Assembly (NCBI RefSeq): GCF_051020955.1
Contig: NW_027476680.1
Location: 1-64,000 of the forward strand
Direction of reading: 5' to 3'
DNA: 64,000 nucleotides
Source: Megalopta genalis
Lineage: Eukaryota; Arthropoda; Insecta; Hymenoptera; Halictidae
Shown in pieces: positions 14,201 through 21,278 of this stretch. Within the stretch, counting starts at the first letter, position 1, and the number at the start of each line of letters is the position of its first letter. The position numbers were made by a program, and so were the translations under genes. The notes under the pieces are model-generated. The model did no database searches. It worked only from the letters and a program-made list of their open reading frames with translations, and was not told the DNA's origin.

Positions 14201-14375
14201 CAAGCTGAACCATATGATTCTCATGAATATTAAGCTAAACCATGTGTTTCGCATGAATATTAAGCTAAACCAAGTGTTTCGCATGAATTTGAAGATAAAT
14301 CATGCTTTTCACATGGATTTGAAGCTGACTCGTTTGTTTCGCCTGCATTTGAAGCTATATCACTTATATCGCAAG
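11239..14375. repeat. Older, divergent satellite next to the retrotransposon
   Basis: 30-bp units continue, with a loose spacing of about 300 bp seen from the segment TTCGCCAGTATTTGAAGAT at about 11428, 12722, 13022 and 13322. Toward the element the units become more diverged, with GAATATTAAGC variants and some indels, as at 13797-14300. This is what an older, less homogenised edge of an array looks like. No gene or RNA gene is visible. Confidence 0.85.
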
Positions 14376-14952
14376 TGTTACGGCCAAGTGGCCAGGATTT
14401 ATGGCAGGGGCCATGTGCTTGGGTACCCGGACGGTATGGGTCTGTCCCGGTTGGGTCAGTTACGGTTGGGTCTGGCATTGTTCGGGCACGTAGGCCCATC
14501 AGCGCGGGATGTCTAGCAGGAGTTATTTTGCCACTCTCCCTCCTAACTCCCGGCCCACCGTTTTGGGGCAGTCTCACTGGATTTGGGATTGCAGTGGTTG
14601 GACCGTAATTCCTTGCCGCCCACCCTAGGTCAAGAGAAGTAGTTAGGACCGAGGTGATATTAGGCATGACTCCGGTCCTCTAGGGGACCGACAAGACGGA
14701 ACAGACAGACAGAAAGCACAGAATATCAGAAGAGTACAGAACATTTTTAGAGCTTCAGAAGAGGACACCTTAGACTTTCAGACAGAACAGAACAGAAGGC
14801 ATAGAGAGATACGCGTAACGGTTAGGTTGCGTGTTACAAATAGAGTACTAGCATTTCATTTAGTCCCACTACAGTGGGTGGTCCTTCGAGTTAGTCGGCA
14901 CCAAGTGCAATATTCAGAGGATCTCCGTCATCCATCTGATGGGTCCTCAACA
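14376..14952 (+). repeat. 5' LTR (577 bp)
   Basis: Begins TGTTACGGCCAAGTGG and ends GGGTCCTCAACA, giving TG...CA termini. It matches the 3' LTR over nearly its whole length, but lacks a block of roughly 60 bp found there after GGTCTGTCCCGG and has several smaller indels. It supplies the promoter and polyadenylation functions in this family; I cannot place the TATA box or transcription start with confidence. An ORF on the - strand and one on the + strand cross it, but neither has coding character. Confidence 0.95.
14879..14890 (+). other. Primer-binding-site-like sequence inside the LTR
   Basis: TGGTCCTTCGAG here equals the first 12 bases of the true primer site at 14955-14972; the following bases diverge. 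The same sequence is in the 3' LTR at 21205-21216. It lies 76 bp upstream of the functional site, inside the part that would be U5. Confidence 0.75.
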
Positions 14953-14954
14953 TT

Positions 14955-14972
14955 TGGTCCTTCGAGCCGGAT
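14955..14972 (+). promoter_or_regulatory. Primer binding site, complementary to tRNA-Tyr 3' end
   Basis: TGGTCCTTCGAGCCGGAT starts two bases after the LTR. It is the reverse complement of CCA plus the acceptor/T-arm end of animal tRNA-Tyr (ending CCGGCTCGAAGGA, as I recall it from insects). It primes minus-strand synthesis in the retrotransposon cycle. The position directly after the LTR supports the call; the tRNA identity is from memory of the tRNA sequence. Confidence 0.85.
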
Positions 14973-15316
14973 CTAAGAACGCACAGACGAAGTGACAGTA
15001 CATCAGAAGCTACAGCCACGCAGTACAGTGTATCACGAGAGCACCAACACCTGGCTTCAATCAGGAATCTCAGGAGCTCAGTGACGAGAAGTTTCTTCCG
15101 GAGGCTACAGCATCCAGAGAAGGCAGTGCATATAGCTTCAGAGCAGTGCAACACCACAGAAGTCCAGCAACACAGCAGGACAATCACGCAGCAGCTCAAC
15201 ATCATTGCAGAACAACGGAGCATCCCAGTGCAGCCAACAGGCATCGACAGCAGTACCAAGTGTCCCAGCCCAAGTGATAAGTACTTTTATAGTCCCATTT
15301 GCGTCAGTAAATCACT
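14973..15316 (+). other. Untranslated leader of the retrotransposon
   Basis: About 340 bp between the primer site and the gag start, rich in CAGCA/ACAGCAG-type sequence. Short ORFs (15081-15341 and the first part of 15205-15435) cross it but show no similarity to Gag and I treat them as chance. Packaging signals would be expected here in this family, but I cannot identify one. Confidence 0.7.
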
Positions 15317-16713
15317 ATGGCGGAAGATCTCAAACCGTTGATGATCGAGCGCGGAACGGTCAAGGCTGCACTCACGCGGTTATGACATTTATTTGCAAAT
15401 TCGCGACCACGTCCTCGGTGGGATCTCTTAAGTAACGGTTAGATGCAAATGTATGTCTCCTTGACAATTTTAATAGAGTTCAAACGAGAATCGAAATACT
15501 CGTAGCTGGAACGGACGCTGAAGCAGCGCACGCGATCGAGCGCGAAGAATTCGAGACGGCGTATTTTCATCTGATAGATAAAGTCGAAATAGTCATTGCC
15601 CGTGCCACTCCGGAGCAGAGTAGGATAACCACGAACAGCCCGATATCCGCGGAGACTGCAGATACCGCAATAAACGTTAGATTACCGACACTGCAACTGC
15701 CTTCCTTTGATGGCAATTACAGTGATTGGGTGAAATTTAAAGACACATTTACATCAGTGATTCACGAGAATAATTCATTAACAGACATACAACGGTTCCA
15801 TTATTTAAATACCTCACTCAAGGGGGTAGCGGCTTGTGTGATTCAAGCGTTAGGCGTGTCCGGAACAAATTACAGACATGCATGGGAATTACTCAAGTCG
15901 CGATATGAAGATTCCACAAGTCTCAAGCGGCATCATGTAAATTCATTACTTGATTTAAAATCCATTCAAAGGGAATCAGACATCACATTGCGGGAATTTC
16001 TGGACGAAGCTACAAATCATAGAATAGCGTTAATGTCTTTGGGTGAATCGGTTGAAACTTGGGATACCATGTTAGTTCCATTATTGTCCAGAAAGTTAGG
16101 TCAAGTGTCCATGAGAGAATGGGAAAGGAGAATAATATCTCAGTCGGAAATGCCTACATTTGGTCAATTATCTGCGTTTATAGAAGAACGTTCCAAATAT
16201 TTAGCAAATATCGCGGTCAGTGTTCAGGTAGCTGCATCCAGGGTCGACCAGCGACCTCGAGGAACAAATAATACCCCTCGTTACAACTACATAGCTTCGC
16301 ATGTAGTTAACTCAGCCGGGTGCCCCGCATGCAAGGCCAATCACGCGATATATAACTGTGAGAAATTTAAGAACAGCGATTTAAATACAAAAACAAAGAT
16401 AGTGCAAGAAGCCCGGCTGTGTTTCAATTGTTTGTCATCGGCACATCGGGTACGGGCGTGTACACGGAGTCATTGCAAACAGTGTGGAAGGAAGCATCAT
16501 TCCTTATTACATAATCCCGAATTCAAACGCGCAGAAGAAGGCTACGCGGCTACAGGAGAATCAGATTCGCGAGAACCCCCAGTACTCACAGCTAACGTAG
16601 CAAATACAATAGGGCATGCCGTATTATCAACAGCAATAGTTTATGTCAAGGACAAGGGGGGTCACATAAATGCAGGGTATTATCAGATTCGGGATCTCAA
16701 GCAAATTTTATAA
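15317..16713 (+). pseudogene. gag: Bel/Pao gag, broken by a frameshift and a stop
   Basis: Gag forms the virus-like particle and packages the element RNA. The start is the ATG at 15317 (MAEDLKP...), which resembles Bel/Pao Gag N-termini. That frame hits TGA at 15383-15385; the homologous reading continues in another frame from about 15382, so an indel lies near 15378-15385. An in-frame TAA follows at 15433-15435. From 15436 the frame is open to 16713. A DUF1759-like capsid region covers roughly 15700-16210. Three zinc-binding clusters follow: CX2CX3HX4C at 16321-16359, CX2CX4HX4C at 16420-16461 and CX2CX3HHX3H at 16474-16512. The last residues after about 16662 leave the conserved frame, because protease continues in the -1 frame. 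Internal ATG 15730 gives a 327-aa fragment that holds most domains. Identification is secure; activity is unlikely. Confidence 0.93.
16656..16662 (+). promoter_or_regulatory. Candidate -1 ribosomal frameshift heptamer between gag and protease
   Basis: GGGGGGT in the gag phase reads G GGG GGT, which fits the X XXY YYZ pattern. A -1 slip here leads directly into the frame holding the protease DSG motif at 16686-16694. The zero frame ends 51 nt later at 16711-16713. The alternative is a one-base loss from a G run in an element that originally had one gag-pol ORF, which is the usual arrangement in Bel/Pao. I did not identify a clear downstream pseudoknot. Confidence 0.4.
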
Positions 16714-17483
16714 CCACGGAATTTTGCAAACGACTCGGCATCAAACCGACTGCAATAAGTTCAACAGTGACAGGATTAGGAAGGGCAGTAAATTCCATAG
16801 AAGGTAGAGCAACATTAACAATTCATTCGCGATATAATAAATCTCAACACACGGTACAATGCCTATCAATAGAAACCATCACGTCAGACATGCCCAATTT
16901 TCAGATACATAGAGAAAAAATAGAAATTCCAAGTCACATAGAGCTAGCCGATCCAGAATTCCATTTACAACGGCCAATAGATATACTCATTGGAGCAGGT
17001 CTATTTTGGACATTGCTATGTGTCGGTCAACATAAATCAACTTCCAACCTGCTCTTGCAAAAGACCCAACTCGGTTGGGTTTTGGGAGGCACTCCTACCT
17101 GGGCAGACAAGAAATTATCACAAGACAATAAGTGTTGTTTAGCCACACTCAATGACCTACAATCTCAATTAGAGAGGTTTTGGGACATAGAGGAACTAAC
17201 CCCAAGCGATACTAGGTTAATCGATGAATGCGAGGCACATTTTAGGGAAACCATAAAACGAGACACGGACGGTAGATATATCGTTAGAATACCGTTTAAA
17301 TCCAACGCAAATGAATTAGGTACTTCGCGAGCGCAAGCTGAACGGCGGTTATAATCGTTAGAAAGGTGGTTAGCAAGATATCCAGAAAAAAGTCAGCAGT
17401 ATACAGAATTCATGTCAGAATATGAGACGTTAGGGCATATGTCGCGCATTGTAGAAGGTACACACGAGCAATCCGCCTACTAA
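16662..17483 (+). pseudogene. pol: Bel/Pao protease and N-terminal pol, two in-frame stops
   Basis: This is the -1 frame relative to gag. The retroviral-type aspartic protease motif DSGS is at 16686-16697, and the DUF1758-like domain runs to about 17110 with its IDILIGAGLFW segment near 16978-17010 and LGWVLGG near 17074. The protease would cut the polyprotein. The chain then enters the region before RT (ERFWDIEEL near 17175) and stops at TAA 17352-17354, which is not expected in the family. Conserved sequence resumes in the same frame and meets TAA 17481-17483, where a tyrosine-type codon would be expected before LPHHAVFKE. Each stop could be explained by few point changes. The ATG at 16767 is internal and not a true start. 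Confidence 0.9.
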
Positions 17484-17537
17484 CTTCCCCACCACGCTGT
17501 ATTCAAGGAAGGCAGCACGACAACGAAGCTTCGTGTT

Positions 17538-20486
17538 GTGTTCGATGGATCAGCAAAATCCTCATCAGACCTTGCATTGAACGACATCCAATTAGTGGGC
17601 CCTACAGTTCAAAGCGATTTAATTTCCATTTTAATTCGTTTTCGATATAATCGGTACGTCCTGTCGGCCGATATTGCTAAAATGTATCGACAAATTTTAG
17701 TTCATCCAGCAGATAGGAAGTATCAAAGACTTTTGTGGCGAGCACAGCCCCAGCTCCCAGTCCAAGAGTACGAGTTAAACACAGTAACTTATGATACAGC
17801 ATCCGCTCCTTTCCTAGCGACTCGTACTCTGCACGAAATTGGACTGACCTGTGCTCACACATTTCCGACGAGCAGTAAGGTTATAATCAATGATTTTTAC
17901 GTAGACGATTTATTAACTGGGGCTCAAACAGAACAGGAAATAGAAACGCTGAAAAGGGAGCTGACGCAAATTCTATCACAAGCAGGTATGGACCTTCGTA
18001 AATGGGCAAGCAATTGCCCGACAGTTACAGCAACAGACAGTACAGAGAGAAATCGCGAAATCGCCGTAGATAAAGACCCAAAAACGTTAGGCCTCTTGTG
18101 GTCACCGACGACCGACCACTTAATGTTTAGAGTAGAATCCCCACAGAACCAGCGTGTCACAAAACGTACTATTCTTTCTGAAATAGCTCAAATTTTTGAC
18201 CCGTTAGGTCTAATATCCCCCATTGTAATAGTCGCAAAATTGATCCTACAACAACTATGGCAGACTCAGATAGGTTGGGATCAATCAATACCGCAGAACC
18301 TGCATAGTCAATGGCTCCAATACCGCCAAGATATTAGCAAGGTAGGAGCAATGAACATCTCGCGATGTGCAATTTCAGAGTGTTTAGATGATATAGAACT
18401 GCACGGGTTTTCAGACGCGTCCGAGAAGGCGTACGGGGCTTGTGTTTACCTGCGCTCTAGGGATCTGTCAGGTAGTTGGGTAACGCGCTTATTGTGTGCA
18501 AAGTCCAGAGTCGCACCGCTCAAAACCATTTCATTACCGAGATTAGAATTATGCGGTGCATTATTACTAGCAAATGTAGTAAGCAAAGTTAGAATAGCAT
18601 TAGACACAGTAAGGTTTAAGGAATACCTGTGGACAGATTCGACGATCACCCTCGCCTGGCTTCGAAGCTCCCCAAACAAATGGAAAACCTTCGTAGCCAA
18701 TAGAGTATCGCAAATTCAAGGTTTAACGTCAAGTGATAGTTGGAGACATGTAGCCTCTGAAGACAACCCGGCAGATTTAATTTCGCGAGGCACAAAACCA
18801 GGTACATTACAGAACACAACCATTTGGTGGGACGGTCCCACCTGGTTACGTCAGAGCTCAAGTCTATGGCCTAGCGCGTTAGATAACCCTATCGACGTTC
18901 CGGAAGAGAAGGAAAGGAAACCGGTTATGTTGACTATATCGACTGCAGAGAGTAGCATTGTCAGAATATTTTCAACCTATACGCGATTACTCAGAAGCAT
19001 AGCATACTGTCTCAGATTTGCCAAATTTATGAGAAATCGAGTTAAAAAATTAGAAGGTGACGCATCAGGTTCGCTAATAACGGGTTCATTGACAACAATA
19101 GAAATCAATGCAGCGAGAACACGTTTGGAATTACTTGCGCAAAGGGAGGCATTTTCGACAGAGATCAGATTAGTACAAACGCAACAAGCACTTCCAAATT
19201 CCAGTGCGCTACGGTCCCTAAATGTATTTCTGGCCAATGGCGGACTACTCAGGGTGGGCGGAAGACTATCCAACGCACCCATAGACTACGATCAAAAACA
19301 TCCGATCATATTGCCACCAAAGCATCCGCTAACGGATTTAATAATCAAATGCGAACATCACAGGTTAATGCATGCGGGATGTCAGGCTGTTTTAACGTCA
19401 TTACAAACAAGGTATTGTTTAGTCTCAGCAAAACATAATGTAAAACGAAACATACGGAAATGTGTACGGTGCTTTAAAACAAACCCATTGAGTCAAACCT
19501 ATCAGATGGGTCAATTACCTGCGTCGAGAGTCACCCCAGCGCGACGTTTTTTTACCTGTGGAGTCGATTACGCAGGCCCATTTTTTACAAAGGAAAGAAC
19601 GAGAAGCAAGGTAACAGTCAAGGCATACCTATGCATTTTTGTATGTTTCGTTACGAAGGCCGTACATTTAGAATTAGTTACCGACTTGAGTACCGACGCT
19701 TTCATAAACTGTTTCCGGCGTTTAATTGCCCGACGGGGGCGATGTCATTGTATCATATCCGATAACGGTACAAACTTCATTGGGGCGCGGAACGAGCTAG
19801 TTGAGCTAAATATCTTAATTAAGGACAAACAACACAACGAAAAAATTGCAAACGCACTAAGACAGGAATCCATCGAATGGCGATTAATTCCTGCGCACTC
19901 TCCACACTTTGGTGGATTGTGGGAGGGAGCGGTCAAATCTGCTAAATACCACCTCACACGCGTTATAGGAGATCAGAGGCTCACGTTCGAAGAGCTATAT
20001 ACGTTACTGACGCAAATAGAATCCAGTTTAAATTCACGTCCACTTTCACCATTATCCTCAGATCCCACAGACCTAAACCCTTTGACTCCTGGGCATTTTT
20101 TAATTGGTACTGCCCTTACAACACTGCCATCTGATGACCTACGAGATATCAAGGTCACTCGACTCAACAGATACCAGCTAATCCAGCAAATGGTCCAGCA
20201 TTTCTGGCAAAGGTGGCAGCGGGAATGTATACAACAGTTACAGCAACGACACAAATGGCAGCATTCCACCACGTCGAAATTAGCCGTGGATTCCTTGGTA
20301 ATCATCAAGGAGGACAATCTACCCCCGTTACAGTGGAGCATGGGAAGAATCGTTCAGGTACACCCTGGTACAGATGGAGTGATTCGTGTCGCAACAGTCA
20401 GAACGTCAACCGGAACAATTAAACGACCCGTGACAAAATTGTGTATAATATCTTTAGATCACTTAGAAATGTCACACGAGGTGTAG
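17538..20486 (+). CDS. pol: Bel/Pao Pol: reverse transcriptase, RNase H, integrase (intact 3' part)
   Basis: The open frame of 982 codons starts inside the RT domain; the true frame continues from 17484. Pol copies the RNA into DNA and integrates it. RT: FDGSAKSS at the start, SADIAKMYRQI near residue 50, and the catalytic YVDD at 17898-17909 (residues 121-124), the usual Bel/Pao form. A Pao-type (Peptidase_A17-like) region with IFDPLGLISP follows near residue 220. RNase H: FSDAS (Asp at 18414-18416), LPRLEL, and WTDSTITLAW near residue 365. Integrase: HX4H...CX2C zinc site around 19354-19470, then catalytic Asp 19566-19568, Asp 19761-19763 and Glu 19923-19925 in GLWEGAVK, spacing D-X53-E. 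A DUF5641-like C-terminus ends at TAG 20484-20486. All catalytic residues are present in this part, but upstream stops break the polyprotein. ORFs on the other strand within it are shadows. Confidence 0.95.
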   Translation: MFDGSAKSSSDLALNDIQLVGPTVQSDLISILIRFRYNRYVLSADIAKMYRQILVHPADRKYQRLLWRAQPQLPVQEYELNTVTYDTASAPFLATRTLHEIGLTCAHTFPTSSKVIINDFYVDDLLTGAQTEQEIETLKRELTQILSQAGMDLRKWASNCPTVTATDSTERNREIAVDKDPKTLGLLWSPTTDHLMFRVESPQNQRVTKRTILSEIAQIFDPLGLISPIVIVAKLILQQLWQTQIGWDQSIPQNLHSQWLQYRQDISKVGAMNISRCAISECLDDIELHGFSDASEKAYGACVYLRSRDLSGSWVTRLLCAKSRVAPLKTISLPRLELCGALLLANVVSKVRIALDTVRFKEYLWTDSTITLAWLRSSPNKWKTFVANRVSQIQGLTSSDSWRHVASEDNPADLISRGTKPGTLQNTTIWWDGPTWLRQSSSLWPSALDNPIDVPEEKERKPVMLTISTAESSIVRIFSTYTRLLRSIAYCLRFAKFMRNRVKKLEGDASGSLITGSLTTIEINAARTRLELLAQREAFSTEIRLVQTQQALPNSSALRSLNVFLANGGLLRVGGRLSNAPIDYDQKHPIILPPKHPLTDLIIKCEHHRLMHAGCQAVLTSLQTRYCLVSAKHNVKRNIRKCVRCFKTNPLSQTYQMGQLPASRVTPARRFFTCGVDYAGPFFTKERTRSKVTVKAYLCIFVCFVTKAVHLELVTDLSTDAFINCFRRLIARRGRCHCIISDNGTNFIGARNELVELNILIKDKQHNEKIANALRQESIEWRLIPAHSPHFGGLWEGAVKSAKYHLTRVIGDQRLTFEELYTLLTQIESSLNSRPLSPLSSDPTDLNPLTPGHFLIGTALTTLPSDDLRDIKVTRLNRYQLIQQMVQHFWQRWQRECIQQLQQRHKWQHSTTSKLAVDSLVIIKEDNLPPLQWSMGRIVQVHPGTDGVIRVATVRTSTGTIKRPVTKLCIISLDHLEMSHEV

Positions 20487-20626
20487 CGCAACTATGTATA
20501 GTGTAAATTTCGATCATTGTAAATATTGTAATATTCACACAGAATACGTAGATTGTAATCATATCATAAGCTTACACTTATATGGGTTATCAACTATAGA
20601 CATAGTTGAACATGCGATGCATGTTC
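20487..20626 (+). other. 3' non-coding part of the retrotransposon
   Basis: AT-rich sequence of about 140 bp between the pol stop and the polypurine tract. It has a short imperfect inverted stretch around CATGCGATGCATG (20611-20623). No env-like ORF is present. Confidence 0.75.
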
Positions 20627-20639
20627 AAGGTGGGCGGTA
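20627..20639 (+). promoter_or_regulatory. Polypurine tract
   Basis: AAGGTGGGCGGTA lies directly before the 3' LTR start TGTTACGG. Purine-rich GGTGGGCGG sequence at this position is the plus-strand primer site in this family. The assignment rests on position and composition. Confidence 0.8.
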
Positions 20640-21278
20640 TGTTACGGCCAAGTGGCCAGGATTTAAGGCAGGGGCCATGTGCTTGGGTACGCGGACGGTA
20701 TAGGTCTGTCCCGGGCCGTTCCCGGGCACATGCGGCACCGTCATAACGTCTCCTGGTCCTTGATTACGGTCCAGTCAATTACGGTTGGGTCTGGCATTGT
20801 TCGGGCACGTAGGCCCATCAGCGCGGGATGTCTAGCAGGAGTTATTTTGCCACTCTCCCTCCTAACTCCCGACCCACCGTTTTGGGGCAGTCTCACTGGA
20901 TTTGGGATTGCAGTGATTGGACCGTAATTCCTTGCCGCCCACCCTAGGTCAAGAGAAGTAGGGAGGACCGAGGTGATATTAGCCATGACTCCGGTCCTCT
21001 AGAGACAAGACGGAATAGACAGACAGAAAGCACAGAAGATCAAAGGGCACAGAACATCAGATGAGACAAAACATTCTTAGAGCTTCAGAAGAGAATACCT
21101 TAGACTGACAGAATAGAACAGAAGACGTAGAGAGATACGCGTAACGCTTAGGTTGCGCGTTACAAATAGAGTACTAGCAATTCATTTAGTCGCACTACAG
21201 TGGGTGGTCCTTCGAGTTAGTCGGCACCAAGTGCAATATTCAGAGGATCTCCGTCTTCCATCTGATGAGTCCTCAACA
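20640..21278 (+). repeat. 3' LTR (639 bp)
   Basis: Matches the 5' LTR from TGTTACGGCCAAGTGG to CTCAACA. It is 62 bp longer, mainly through a GC-rich block at about 20713-20775 with two CCCGGGC-type segments. There are also about two dozen substitutions and a few small indels across 21001-21120. The LTRs are identical at integration in this replication cycle, so these differences imply age or later recombination or conversion with another copy. The 12-bp primer-site-like sequence recurs at 21205-21216. Confidence 0.95.

Larger units (their letters stand above)
1..14375. repeat. Left arm of giant 30-bp/150-bp satellite array
   Basis: The whole stretch is made of 30-bp units sharing the core ATTTGAAGCTA; the bases around the core vary in a fixed order of five unit types, giving a 150-bp second-order period. 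A variant typical of this arm contains GCATGCAGTTGAAGC followed by a TGTATATCACAAG-type segment; on the - strand it reads CDIHDLASTA. That variant is rare in the right arm, so the two arms are distinct subfamilies. I see no embedded gene, intron-like interruption or other repeat class before the retrotransposon at 14376. The period is a multiple of three, so long ORFs arise without needing selection. Probably heterochromatic satellite DNA; this last point is inferred. Confidence 0.95.
14376..21278 (+). mobile_element. Degenerate Bel/Pao LTR retrotransposon inserted in the satellite
   Basis: The element has two LTRs beginning TGTTACGG and ending CTCAACA, a tRNA-Tyr-type primer binding site two bases after the 5' LTR, and a polypurine tract just before the 3' LTR. 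Between them lie gag (Bel/Pao gag-like region plus three zinc knuckles), a DUF1758-type aspartic protease, RT with YVDD, Pao-type RNase H region, and an integrase with HHCC and DDE residues followed by a DUF5641-like tail. This order and the YVDD variant are diagnostic of Bel/Pao. There is no third ORF or env-like gene. Lesions include a frameshift and a stop in gag and two stops before RT, so this copy is not autonomous. The LTRs differ by many substitutions and a net 62 bp in length, so the insertion is not recent. No target-site duplication is visible. Confidence 0.97.

Noticed and set aside
14260..14667. - strand ORF of 135 aa crossing the satellite/LTR border
   Set aside because: Half is satellite and half LTR; no coding features.
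14955..14972. tRNA gene fragment
   Set aside because: Only the 18-nt complement of a tRNA end, placed as a primer binding site.
15081..15435. Short ORFs in the retrotransposon leader as a separate protein
   Set aside because: Not similar to a known element protein; only the last codons of 15205-15435 belong to the gag frame.
17677..20341. Several - strand ORFs of 60-122 aa under pol
   Set aside because: Antisense shadows of a well-recognised RT/RNase H/integrase frame.
20494..20927. Possible env-like or third ORF after pol
   Set aside because: The ORFs are under 90 codons and fall in the 3' non-coding part and LTR; no signal peptide or membrane segment.
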